Assembly: GCF_025947345.1 (NCBI RefSeq)
Contig: NZ_CP110011.1
Span: 4,154,001 to 4,218,000 of the forward strand
Length of the DNA stretch: 64,000 nt
Direction of reading: 5' to 3'
Origin: Flavobacterium sp. N502536
Lineage (GTDB): Bacteria; Bacteroidota; Bacteroidia; Flavobacteriales; Flavobacteriaceae
Shown here: positions 16,544-24,609 of the stretch, piece after piece
How positions within the stretch are numbered: the stretch's first letter is position 1
How the letters are laid out: each line of letters begins with the position of its first letter
Notes under the pieces: model-generated
Told to the model about the DNA's origin: nothing
The model's database searches: none
What the model saw: the letters and a program-made list of their open reading frames with translations, nothing else
Translations under genes and position numbers: made by a program

Positions 16544-17812
16544 ATGAAGATAGTCATCATAGGAGGTGGTTTTGCAGGAATCAATCTTGCAAAAGAGCTT
16601 GTACACCATCCTCAAATACAGGTAACCCTTGTAGACAAGAACAATTATAACTTTTTTCCACCACTTATATATCAGGTTGCAACCGCATTTTTAGAACCTT
16701 CGAGTATCAGTTATCCTTTCAGAAAATTCTTTGCAGGCAAAAAAAACCTGCAATTTCGTCTGGGGGAATTGCTTTCAGTAGTTCCGGCTGAGAATAAAAT
16801 TATCCTGAATAACGGAGAATTAACATACGATCATTTGGTTTTTGCAACCGGTGCAGAAACGAGTTATTTTGGAATGGAAAACGTTATGAAAAACGCCATT
16901 CCGATGAAAACATTAAACGATGCCATCGAAATGCGTAATGCACTGCTTAAAAACCTTGAAAAAGCAGCAATTACCAAAGATATCCGTAAACGACGCAAAC
17001 TGCTAACCATTGTGGTAGCAGGAGGAGGGCCAACAGGAGTGGAGGTATCCGGGATGTTTGCCGAAATGCGAAAAAGCATTCTTTTAAAAGAGTATCCGGA
17101 ACTGGAAACCTCTGCGAGTAATGTTTATTTGGTCGATGGGGGAGACGCACTCCTCTCGCCTATGAGCAAAGCTTCTCAGGAAGATACTCTGGATGCACTT
17201 ACCAAACTTGGTGTTGTGGTAAAACTTCAAACACGCGTTGTTGACTATGTTGATGATACTGTTCATTTTGCAAATGGAGAAACAATTAAAACCAAAAATC
17301 TGATTTGGGCAGCCGGAGTTTCTGCCAAAACTTTTGAAGGAATCCCAACAGAAAGTTATGGCCGCGGAAAACGCATGGCAACAGATCAATACAATAAAGT
17401 AAATGGACTCGTAAATATTTACGCTATCGGTGACACGGCCATCACAGCCGGTGATAAAAATTTCCCTGACGGACATCCGCAGGTAGCGCAGGTTGCCATT
17501 CAACAAGGATTGAATTTAGCCAAAAACTTTAAAGCAATGATACAGAACAAACCTTTAAAGGCATTCCTGTACAATGACAAAGGTTCAATGGCTATTATTG
17601 GAAAAAATAAGGCAGTTGTAGATTTACCTAGTCCGAAATGGCATTTTAAAGGATTTTTTGCGTGGATTATCTGGCTGTTTATCCACCTGATATCCCTGAT
17701 TACTTATAGAAACAGATTAAATACATTCTGGAACTGGATGGTGGCTTATTTTGCAAGAGATCAGTCTTTGAGAATGATTATCAGACCAGATAAAAGACAA
17801 CAAAGAGAATAG
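16544..17812 (+). CDS. Type II NADH dehydrogenase (NDH-2)
   Basis: 422 residues. The N-terminal FAD-binding Rossmann motif is IIGGGFAGINLAKEL, and the NAD-binding one is VAGGGPTGVEVSGMFAEM near residue 165. The second FAD motif IYAIGDTA is near residue 292. The C-terminus has an amphipathic or membrane-associated segment (FFAWIIWLFIHLISLITYRNRL split over residues about 370-395), as in non-proton-pumping NADH:quinone oxidoreductases, which oxidise NADH and reduce menaquinone at the inner membrane. It appears to be a single-gene unit ending at the terminator at 17871. Confidence 0.9.
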   Translation: MKIVIIGGGFAGINLAKELVHHPQIQVTLVDKNNYNFFPPLIYQVATAFLEPSSISYPFRKFFAGKKNLQFRLGELLSVVPAENKIILNNGELTYDHLVFATGAETSYFGMENVMKNAIPMKTLNDAIEMRNALLKNLEKAAITKDIRKRRKLLTIVVAGGGPTGVEVSGMFAEMRKSILLKEYPELETSASNVYLVDGGDALLSPMSKASQEDTLDALTKLGVVVKLQTRVVDYVDDTVHFANGETIKTKNLIWAAGVSAKTFEGIPTESYGRGKRMATDQYNKVNGLVNIYAIGDTAITAGDKNFPDGHPQVAQVAIQQGLNLAKNFKAMIQNKPLKAFLYNDKGSMAIIGKNKAVVDLPSPKWHFKGFFAWIIWLFIHLISLITYRNRLNTFWNWMVAYFARDQSLRMIIRPDKRQQRE

Positions 17813-17870
17813 ATAAAATTCAATTTTTAAATTCCAAATTCCAATGAACTGGGAGTATTTAATTGAACAT

Positions 17871-17908
17871 AAAAAAGCCAGAATTATTAAATTCTGGCTT
17901 TTTTTTAT
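17871..17908. terminator. Bidirectional terminator between NDH-2 and MFS genes
   Basis: AAAAAAGCCAGAATT and AATTCTGGCTTTTTT pair perfectly around a short TA loop, with an A-run on one side and a T-run on the other. It lies between convergent genes and should stop transcription on both strands. Confidence 0.85.
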
Positions 17909-17914
17909 ACAATC

Positions 17915-18019
17915 TTGTCATTTCGACTGAAAGGAGAAATCACACAAAAATTCCGCAAAGTGAATCTCCAATCTTTGTCGAGCTACTAGTGTGATTTCTC
18001 CTTTCAGTCGAAATGACAA
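17915..18019. repeat. Perfect 31-base inverted repeat (CATTTCGACTGAAAGGAG type)
   Basis: The left arm (17915-17945) and right arm (17989-18019) are perfectly complementary over 31 bases, the left containing TCATTTCGACTGAAAGGAGA. The 43-base centre is not palindromic. A related, shorter element is at 14966-15039. The arrangement suggests a mobile repeat element of MITE or REP type, but no transposase or target duplication was seen. Confidence 0.88.
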
Positions 18020-18034
18020 AGCGGAGTATCTTTG

Positions 18035-19264
18035 TTAATGACCAATCATAACATCATCTTCCTTAGTCAATTCTACTTTTTGCTTAATAAAACGTTTTCC
18101 AATATTTAAAACAATAAAAGCGGTAATCGTAGTTGTTGTCATGATCGCCACCATTGGCGCAACAGAATCTTTTACAAAAATTCCAACCGCAAATGAAGCT
18201 AAAGCCCCAATTCCAAGCTGAATAGCGCCCATTAATGCTGAGGCACTTCCTGTATTCTTAGCAAAAGGCGCCAGAGTAAGACCTGCGGTATTTGGATTTG
18301 AGATTCCAAGACAAGCCAGGAATAAAAACAACATTCCAATAGTTTCATACAATCCTAAAAGGTTGTTTAAAGCCAAAATCAGGAAAACAATACTAATAAC
18401 GGACTGCGAAATCAACGCACCAAAAATCATTTGTTCGCTGGAGTATTTTTTCAATAAAGCTGAATTTAACTGACTTGAACCAATAAAACTAACCGACATA
18501 AAAGCAAAAATCCAACCGTAGGTTTTAGCGTCAACATGGTAAATATCCATAAAAATTATAGGAGAGGCCGCAACGTACGAAAACAGCCCTGAAAAAGCAA
18601 TTGCCCCTGTAAAAGCATACGTATAAAACTGAGGCTCTCTAAGTACTTTTAAGAAATTGGTAATAATAGGTTTTGGCTTCAAAGATATTGAAGTGTCTGG
18701 TTTATAAGTATTAGGCAAACCAAGCTGTGATGCTATGAGAATTGCAATTCCCATACACATTAAAATAAAAAATACAGTATGCCAGCCGTAATCTTCTGTA
18801 ACATAACCTCCAATTGTAGGCGCCAGCATAGGAGAAAGTCCAACCACAAGCATTAATAAGGAGAATACTTTCGGAATATCTTTTACAGGAAATAAATCTC
18901 TTACCATAGCAACAGAAGCTACTGTTGCAGCGCAACTTCCAACGGCCTGAACAAATCTTAAAAGGATAAACGAATCAATTGTAGTTACATAAATACAGCC
19001 CAAAGAAGCCAAAATATAGACCATTAACCCAATAAATAAAGGTTTTTTTCGACCAAAACGATCCAATAGCGGTCCGTAAAGTAATTGTCCGGCTGAAATT
19101 CCAATAAAATAACTCGATAAACTCATCGAAACTTTGGCGACTGAAGTGTGTAAATCCTTTGCTATACCTGAGAAACCAGGCAGATACATATCAATTGAAA
19201 AAGGGCCAAGTGCTGTTAAAGAACCTAAGATAAGGATGAGCTTAATGTATTTTTTTGTTGTCAT
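18035..19264 (-). CDS. MFS drug exporter, Bcr/CflA family
   Basis: 409 residues with about 12 transmembrane segments. The GPFSIDMYLPGF segment near residue 20 and the QLLYGPLLDRFGRKKPLFIG loop between helices 2 and 3 are the signature of the Bcr/CflA subfamily of drug:proton antiporters. It probably exports a toxic small molecule, perhaps a sulfonamide- or bicyclomycin-like compound, but specificity cannot be told. It is convergent with the NDH-2 gene and divergent from the small secreted protein at 19416. Confidence 0.9.
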   Translation of the reverse strand: MTTKKYIKLILILGSLTALGPFSIDMYLPGFSGIAKDLHTSVAKVSMSLSSYFIGISAGQLLYGPLLDRFGRKKPLFIGLMVYILASLGCIYVTTIDSFILLRFVQAVGSCAATVASVAMVRDLFPVKDIPKVFSLLMLVVGLSPMLAPTIGGYVTEDYGWHTVFFILMCMGIAILIASQLGLPNTYKPDTSISLKPKPIITNFLKVLREPQFYTYAFTGAIAFSGLFSYVAASPIIFMDIYHVDAKTYGWIFAFMSVSFIGSSQLNSALLKKYSSEQMIFGALISQSVISIVFLILALNNLLGLYETIGMLFLFLACLGISNPNTAGLTLAPFAKNTGSASALMGAIQLGIGALASFAVGIFVKDSVAPMVAIMTTTTITAFIVLNIGKRFIKQKVELTKEDDVMIGH

Positions 19265-19415
19265 TTTCTTAAAAAATTGCTTTTCATTTTTTGCAAAGGT
19301 AAAGATTTCATATCTTGTAGTGTAATTTAAACCTTTTTTAATAAAAGTTTGGGTGTATTACGCATGAATGGATTGCCAAAAATCATTTTAATATTAATCT
19401 TAAAAATTTAAAATT

Positions 19416-19835
19416 ATGAGAAATTACATTGTACTATTTACACTTATTTTTACCACAATTTCATTTGCACAAACGATTACTTCTAAAAAAGAAGATGCAA
19501 CTCCGGCACAATATGCCTTGCTGGAAAAAGTCAATCAGTATTATCCGGATATTACTTTAAGTAAAACGGTTACTAATTTTTATGCCGACGGTAATATCAT
19601 TGACACGCATCAGGAATTTGATTTAACAAATTCTAAATTCACGAGTTACAAAATTGGACTTGAACCGGATAATAAAAAACTCCTGTTTGAGTATGTTTCT
19701 GACGCAACCGGAAAAGTTTACGGTGACGTTACCATTTTTAAAGGAAATGCGCTGAGAACAACTTTTACAGAAAAGAACAATGAGATCAGTGTCGCATTGA
19801 ACGGAAAATCGGTTTATTTGAAAAAATTAAAATAA
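19416..19835 (+). CDS. Small secreted protein, function unknown
   Basis: 139 residues with a clear signal peptide (MRNYIVLFTLIFTTISFA, cut after Ala) and a mature part of about 120 residues rich in beta-strand, without cysteines. I recognise no domain. It is followed by a good terminator and then by another small secreted protein, so the two may be related in role but are transcribed separately. Confidence 0.6.
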   Translation: MRNYIVLFTLIFTTISFAQTITSKKEDATPAQYALLEKVNQYYPDITLSKTVTNFYADGNIIDTHQEFDLTNSKFTSYKIGLEPDNKKLLFEYVSDATGKVYGDVTIFKGNALRTTFTEKNNEISVALNGKSVYLKKLK

Positions 19836-19857
19836 TTTTTCAAATACGGGAAATATG

Positions 19858-19887
19858 AAGCACCACATATTTTGTGGTGCTTTTTTT
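19858..19887 (+). terminator. Terminator after the small secreted protein gene
   Basis: AAGCACCAC and GTGGTGCTT pair perfectly around a 7-base loop and are followed by six more Ts, 22 bases after the stop codon. Confidence 0.88.
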
Positions 19888-19928
19888 CGTTTATATTTGA
19901 TTCATAAATTTCACATATTTTAAAACGC

Positions 19929-20306
19929 ATGAAAAAAATTCTCTTATTATTGATTCTCGTAAGCTTTCAATCGTATGCACAGGCCAATAAATTTACCGGA
20001 ACCTGGAGCACTGAAAATTGTAAAAGTTGCAGCAAGGAATATGTACTGAAATTAAACCTGGCGCAATCCAATAACAAAATTTTCGGAACGGCCGAAATTA
20101 CAAGCAGCAATGAAAAATTTGTTAGCGGTGTTATGGAGGTTGACGGTAATGTGTATGCACTTGGTGAAAAAGCTCAAATTAGCATCAAAGGCAAAGACGG
20201 TTCTGCAAGTGCAGTTTTATTTGTAAAGGAAGATCTTTTACAATTTGCCAAAAGAGGCGGTGATGATTTAGTTCCCAAAGAAACAGTTCTAACGAAGTTA
20301 TACTAG
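19929..20306 (+). CDS. Small secreted beta-rich protein, function unknown
   Basis: 125 residues: signal peptide MKKILLLLILVSFQSYA, then a mature domain beginning NKFTGTWSTENCKSCSKEY. The two cysteines in CKSC could form a disulfide or bind metal. The FTGTWST start resembles small lipocalin-like or DUF2147-like domains, but the match is too weak for an assignment. It has no evident operon partner. Confidence 0.6.
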   Translation: MKKILLLLILVSFQSYAQANKFTGTWSTENCKSCSKEYVLKLNLAQSNNKIFGTAEITSSNEKFVSGVMEVDGNVYALGEKAQISIKGKDGSASAVLFVKEDLLQFAKRGGDDLVPKETVLTKLY

Positions 20307-20682
20307 AGAAATCAAGGCAAAAGACGCAAATTTGCCCTATTTTAGTATAGTATATTTTGAACTATAATTTATATTATGTAAAATAGAGAATTCAGGAAAC
20401 TTCTCGGCTCTCTGTAGATTCTTTATAAAATATTTTTTTATAGATGCTCTCAAATACTTAAAAATGAACGGTTTGTATTGTATCAAACCTATCTCGGTTT
20501 AAATCGTCTGTCAAAAACAAACCAAAATTGTGTTTTTGAATCGTAATAAATCATTTTAAAGGCTTTAAAATGACAATATTTAACATTTCTTTAAAATAAT
20601 TAGATTCTGTGTAAGATGCTTTCATTGTACCACATTATTTTATTATTTTTACATTCGATACTTTAAAAAAATTATCAAACAT
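20307..20682 (+). other. 376-base AT-rich non-coding spacer
   Basis: No open frame of note, no long palindrome and no RNA gene were recognised. It is very AT-rich and presumably holds the promoter and 5' leader of the CNMP/CBS/DUF294 gene, but no convincing TTTG-N19-TAnnTTTG pair was found. Confidence 0.4.
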
Positions 20683-22599
20683 ATGAATACAATTGCTGAG
20701 CATATTGCAGATTTTTTAAAAGAATACCCGCCATTTGATAATTTAACTTTCCAGGAATTATCTGATATTGCAACGAACATTCGTGTTATCAATTTAGAAA
20801 AACATGCAGTATTGTTTCAAAACAATGACCTGCTTCACGACAGCTTTTATGTTGTGGCTTCGGGTATTGTAAATCTGACTACAATTGCTGATGCTGAAGA
20901 AACGATTATAAACAAATGTCATGAAGGTGATATTTTTGGTCTACGCCCGTTTTTTGCCAAAAATAACTATATGATGACGGCTAAAGCGCGTGAAGAAAGT
21001 ATTATTTATGCTATTCCAATCGCGGTTTTCAGACCATTTGTAGCGAATAATTCAGACGTTTTGAACTTTTTACTCGAAAATTTCGCAGTAAATTCAAGAC
21101 ATGCGAAAGACAATGTACATTCTAATGGAAAATTGATTTCTGATACTGCGTTTTATGTTGATCAGCAATCAGAAATGCAGTACATTCAGTCTTTAGCGTA
21201 CAACAATTCGCCTTTAACAACTGAATCGAACCATATTATTAAGGATGTCGCTATTTTGATGACCGAATCAATGGTCGACAATATCGTGATTTGTGAAAAG
21301 AATAATCCGATTGGTATAGTAACCAATGCCGATTTATCTTCAAAAATTGCTACAGGCCGCTATCCTATTACCGAAACGATTGATAAGATTATGTCTTCGC
21401 CGGTAGTTACTGTTATTGAAAATGTATCGTTGGCTGAAGCACAATTGCTGATGTTAAAACATAATGTTACCCATTTATGTGTTACCAAAGACGGTACCAG
21501 TAAATCTGCGGTAAAAGGAATTATTTCTGAGCACGATTTAATTGTGGCACAGGCCAGTAACCCTGGTGTTTTAATTAAAGAAGTGAAACGTTCGCAGTTG
21601 CCAAAAGATCTAAAACAAATACGAGATCGTTTGTCTGATTTGATTCAGAATTCGATTCAGAAGAATATTCCAATTTCACATGTCAGTAATATTGCGAGCG
21701 AAATTAACCTGGCCATTATTAAGCGTGCGGTAGAGCTTTCTATTTTAGATTTAGGCTCCCCTCCTGCTCGTTTTGCATGGTTAAGTATTGGTAGTCAAGG
21801 GCGTAAAGAACAGCTTTTGCTCACCGATCAGGACAGCATTCTGATTTTTGAAGATGTGGCACCGGATAAATACAGAGAGGTTAAAGATTACTTTTTGAGA
21901 TTGGCCAAAAGAACCACTTCGATCCTTGAAAAAGTAGGTTACGAACTTTGTCCAAACGGACATATGGGAAGTAATATGCTTTGGTGTAAGTCATTGACCG
22001 ACTGGACAAAACAGTACAACAGCTGGATGAATACTCCAGGTGAAAACAGTAACGATCTGAGCAGTATTTTCTTTGATTATGAAATTGTTTTTGGAGAACC
22101 AAAAATTGAAGAAGTCATCGAAAATGTGATCTTTAAAAATGCGGTGAACAATACTTTGTTTTTTGACTTTTTAGGAAACGACGCTTTAAAACGTAATTCT
22201 CCTTTAAGTTTTTTCAAAAAGTTTATTGTTGAAGAAGAAGGACCACATAAAACAAAATTTGATATTAAGACCCGCGCATTAATGCCTTTGATTGATTCAG
22301 CTCGTTTGCTGATTTTGAATGCTAATATAAAGGGGATTAAAAATACTTATTTGAGATTCAAACAATTGGCTATTACAGATTCTAAAAATGCCGAAATTTA
22401 TTTAAGCTGTGCCGAGGCCTTTCTGACCTTGTCAAAGTTTAGAACTGTTGAAGGTTTGAAGAATGATGATTCCGGACAATATATTAATTTAAGGGAATTG
22501 TCTAAGACAGACAAAGAAAAGTTAAAAAATGCCTTAACCCCAATGAAAGACCTTGAGGAATTAATTAAGAGTAAATTTCAACTTACACAATTCTCATAA
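20683..22599 (+). CDS. Cyclic-nucleotide-binding, CBS and DUF294 nucleotidyltransferase-like protein
   Basis: 638 residues. In order: a CNMP-binding-like domain (about 10-130, HAVLFQNNDLLHDSFYVVASGIV), two CBS domains (about 185-305, IGIVTNADLSSKI and KGIISEHDLIVA), a DUF294 nucleotidyltransferase-like domain with GSQGRKEQLLLTDQDSILIF (about 368), and a C-terminal DUF294_C domain. The GS-x-GR-E plus TDQD pattern is that of GlnD-like nucleotidyltransferases. It probably senses a nucleotide signal and modifies a protein or nucleotide, but no target is known. The exonuclease-like gene starts three bases after its stop. Confidence 0.87.
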   Translation: MNTIAEHIADFLKEYPPFDNLTFQELSDIATNIRVINLEKHAVLFQNNDLLHDSFYVVASGIVNLTTIADAEETIINKCHEGDIFGLRPFFAKNNYMMTAKAREESIIYAIPIAVFRPFVANNSDVLNFLLENFAVNSRHAKDNVHSNGKLISDTAFYVDQQSEMQYIQSLAYNNSPLTTESNHIIKDVAILMTESMVDNIVICEKNNPIGIVTNADLSSKIATGRYPITETIDKIMSSPVVTVIENVSLAEAQLLMLKHNVTHLCVTKDGTSKSAVKGIISEHDLIVAQASNPGVLIKEVKRSQLPKDLKQIRDRLSDLIQNSIQKNIPISHVSNIASEINLAIIKRAVELSILDLGSPPARFAWLSIGSQGRKEQLLLTDQDSILIFEDVAPDKYREVKDYFLRLAKRTTSILEKVGYELCPNGHMGSNMLWCKSLTDWTKQYNSWMNTPGENSNDLSSIFFDYEIVFGEPKIEEVIENVIFKNAVNNTLFFDFLGNDALKRNSPLSFFKKFIVEEEGPHKTKFDIKTRALMPLIDSARLLILNANIKGIKNTYLRFKQLAITDSKNAEIYLSCAEAFLTLSKFRTVEGLKNDDSGQYINLRELSKTDKEKLKNALTPMKDLEELIKSKFQLTQFS

Positions 22600-22602
22600 A
22601 GT

Positions 22603-23199
22603 ATGCTAGACTGGATTAAAAATATCAACAAAGAGTATCCGGACTTTTGGAAGGAGTACTTGACGAAATTTGAAGTTAAACCCAACAGGTTTGTGGTGTT
22701 GTCTACAGAGACTTCCGGATTAAATCCCAATAAAGATGTTATTTTGTCTTTGGGGGCTTTTTCGGTTATTGATGACAGCATTGTGATTAAAGACAATTTT
22801 GAAGCTGTTTTACTACAATACAAATTTTTGCAGGATAACGGACTTTCGAATGAGTTTATCATTGAGAGCAAAATGATGAAGATGCCGGAACCTGATGCAA
22901 TGGAAGCTTTGATTAATTTTATAGGAAATTCGATCTTGGTTGGACATCATATTAATTTTGACATTGAAATGCTGAATGCGGCATTAGAACGTCTGGATTG
23001 TGGAAGATTAAAAAACGAAGCTTTGGATGTTGATATGATGTATCGAAAATTAATGGATATTAACGACAAGCAATTTTCTTTGGACGATTTAAGTGAGATT
23101 TACAAAATTCCAAAAAGTGACAGAAATTCTTCTGCAGAAGACGCGTATAAAATTGCCCTATTGTTTCTTAAACTGAAATCCAGATTGGGAATTAAATAG
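22603..23199 (+). CDS. DnaQ-like 3'-5' exonuclease domain protein with altered active site
   Basis: 198 residues of the DEDD exonuclease fold. The first motif reads VVLSTETSGLNP near residue 32, so the usual Asp-x-Glu is Ser34-x-Glu36. The second motif VGHHINFDIEMLN keeps its Asp. In the last motif, DRNSSAEDAYKIALLF, the usual His before the final Asp is Asn. Two of the five catalytic positions are therefore changed, and nuclease activity is doubtful. It lies three bases after the DUF294 gene and is followed by a hairpin, so the pair form a two-gene operon and probably work together. Confidence 0.82.
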   Translation: MLDWIKNINKEYPDFWKEYLTKFEVKPNRFVVLSTETSGLNPNKDVILSLGAFSVIDDSIVIKDNFEAVLLQYKFLQDNGLSNEFIIESKMMKMPEPDAMEALINFIGNSILVGHHINFDIEMLNAALERLDCGRLKNEALDVDMMYRKLMDINDKQFSLDDLSEIYKIPKSDRNSSAEDAYKIALLFLKLKSRLGIK

Positions 23200-23228
23200 G
23201 AAGTTTGATTCATCATATAAAAAGAAGT

Positions 23229-23262
23229 AAGGAAATCACTGAAAAGTATTTCCTTTTTTTTT
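23229..23262 (+). terminator. Terminator after the DUF294/exonuclease operon
   Basis: AAGGAAAT (23229-23236) and ATTTCCTT (23248-23255) form an 8-base stem followed by a run of Ts. Confidence 0.75.
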
Positions 23263-23313
23263 GGCTAAACATATTTGGTGTATTCGAAATAAAGGATAAT
23301 TAATAAGTATTGT

Positions 23314-23351
23314 AAATCCGACAATCCCGAGGCTTTGGGATTGTCGGATTT
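23314..23351. repeat. Long hairpin CCGACAATCCC
   Basis: AAATCCGACAATCCC (23314-23328) and GGGATTGTCGGATTT (23337-23351) form a perfect 15-base stem around an 8-base loop, followed by TGTTATTTT. It resembles the 33-base CCCGACAGG palindromes in size and in its CCGAC core. Confidence 0.8.
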
Positions 23352-23574
23352 GTTATTTTAAAGATTTTTTGATAGATCCATAGCTGTGAGGCTAAGCGTA
23401 ATCAACGTTTTTTAGTTTTGCAAGCTTTTGATTTTGCTTGTTTTTCGTGGTGGTAAAAAGAAATGACGTAAATCCCCCCTATTGTTGTCATTTACGTACA
23501 GTATTGTCTTTTGTAAGTAATCGCATCTTTGTCTTGTTAGTTTAATTAAAAATTAACAGAAAAAGTAGAACAAA
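23352..23574. other. Spacer with an ACGTAAAT dyad
   Basis: This AT-rich stretch contains ACGTAAAT at 23466-23473 and ATTTACGT at 23490-23497, an 8-base dyad with a 16-base gap that could be an operator or a weak hairpin. Nothing else was recognised. Confidence 0.4.
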
Positions 23575-23748
23575 ATGACAACTATAAATTCTCATCTGGC
23601 TTTCAACGGTAATTGTCTTAAAATAAAGACGTTCTGTAGAAAATGTCTGAACAGTCAGATTATATTTCAAGTGATTGGTGAATCCCCTGGATGTTTGACT
23701 TCGCCGCAAATCAAAATTACCAATAAATACAAAGACTTTTTTAATTAA
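23575..23748 (+). CDS. Possible 57-residue Cys-containing protein
   Basis: The frame from ATG at 23575 to TAA at 23746-23748 encodes 57 residues, beginning MTTINSHLAFNGNCLKIKTF and containing CRKC and a later Cys. It is preceded by an A-rich stretch, as are real starts in this genome, and ends 14 bases before the SRPBCC gene on the same strand. I do not recognise it; the Cys-x-x-Cys could bind metal. The opposite strand is also open, so coding status is uncertain. Confidence 0.35.
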   Translation: MTTINSHLAFNGNCLKIKTFCRKCLNSQIIFQVIGESPGCLTSPQIKITNKYKDFFN

Positions 23749-23762
23749 CCAATTTAACAAAA

Positions 23763-24302
23763 ATGAAAATGATATTCGTAAAAATAATAACGGTATTGGT
23801 AGCTATAGTTTCAATAGCTTTAGTAGTAGCCATGTTTACTAAAAATAAATACACTATAAGAAGAGAAATAATCATCGATAAACCCAAAACGGAAGTTTTT
23901 GATTTTATAAAACTGAATCGCAACCAAAAATTGTACAGTAAATGGCTGTTGCTGGATCCTGCTACAAAAATTGAGATAACAGGTACTGACGGAACTGCGG
24001 GTTCTGTTCTGACTTTTGAAAGCAAACACCATAAGACTGGTAAAGGAGAATGGGAAATAAAAAAATCTGAAAATGACAGAATCGATTTTGAACTTCGTTT
24101 TCTGGCGCCTTATGTATTTACGGCAAATGGGCATATGGAAACAAAAAGTTTAGCTGGAAATCAAACAAAGCTTATCTGGATTTATAATAGCGGAATGAAC
24201 TGGCCTAAGAATTTTATGCTTATTTTCTTTGATATGGATAAAATAATTGGAGCTGATGTAGAAGAAAGCCTAACGAATATAAAAACGATTGTAGAAAAAT
24301 AA
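23763..24302 (+). CDS. SRPBCC-fold (START/polyketide-cyclase-like) protein, membrane-anchored
   Basis: 179 residues. Residues 4-23 form one hydrophobic segment (IFVKIITVLVAIVSIALVVAMF) that would anchor the protein. The rest has the SRPBCC pattern: IIIDKPKTEVFDFIKLNRNQ near residue 37, a beta-rich middle (GEWEIKKSENDRIDFELRF), and the C-terminal helix DVEESLTNIKTIVEK. The fold binds hydrophobic ligands; no ligand is proposed. The DUF4287 gene follows 26 bases later, so the two may be an operon. Confidence 0.82.
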   Translation: MKMIFVKIITVLVAIVSIALVVAMFTKNKYTIRREIIIDKPKTEVFDFIKLNRNQKLYSKWLLLDPATKIEITGTDGTAGSVLTFESKHHKTGKGEWEIKKSENDRIDFELRFLAPYVFTANGHMETKSLAGNQTKLIWIYNSGMNWPKNFMLIFFDMDKIIGADVEESLTNIKTIVEK

Positions 24303-24328
24303 ACGATAACCTTTAAAATTACAAAATT

Positions 24329-24547
24329 ATGTCATTTCAAGCTTATTTAACCAATATTAAAACAAAGACAGGAAAAGGTCCTGATGATTTTAAAAAACTT
24401 TCAGATGAAAAAGGTTTTTCAGTCAGTGGAGAATTAAAACCTGAAGTAAAAGCAACCGAAATTGTGAGCTGGCTAAAAACAGATTTTGATTTAGGTCACG
24501 GACACGCAATGGCTATTTATGCGCTTCTTAAAGGATTAAGGAAGTAA
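24329..24547 (+). CDS. DUF4287 protein
   Basis: 72 residues. The start MSFQAYLTNIKTKTGKGPDDF and the end DLGHGHAMAIYALLKG are characteristic of DUF4287, a small domain often found beside SRPBCC or DUF1801-type proteins. Function unknown. The neighbouring SRPBCC gene fits that association. Confidence 0.85.
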   Translation: MSFQAYLTNIKTKTGKGPDDFKKLSDEKGFSVSGELKPEVKATEIVSWLKTDFDLGHGHAMAIYALLKGLRK

Positions 24548-24562
24548 AAAAATAATTGTTAT

Positions 24563-24595
24563 AAAAAAAAGCTGTCGAATGGACAGCTTTTTTTT
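24563..24595. terminator. Bidirectional terminator between DUF4287 and acs
   Basis: GCTGTC (24571-24576) and GACAGC (24582-24587) form a stem around GAATG, extended by an A-run on the left and a T-run on the right. It lies between convergent genes. Confidence 0.85.
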
Positions 24596-24609
24596 ATTTT
24601 GTGAAGATA

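Noticed and set aside
20307..20682. Possible small RNA or riboswitch upstream of the DUF294 gene.
   Set aside because: No stable hairpin, conserved motif or terminator was seen.
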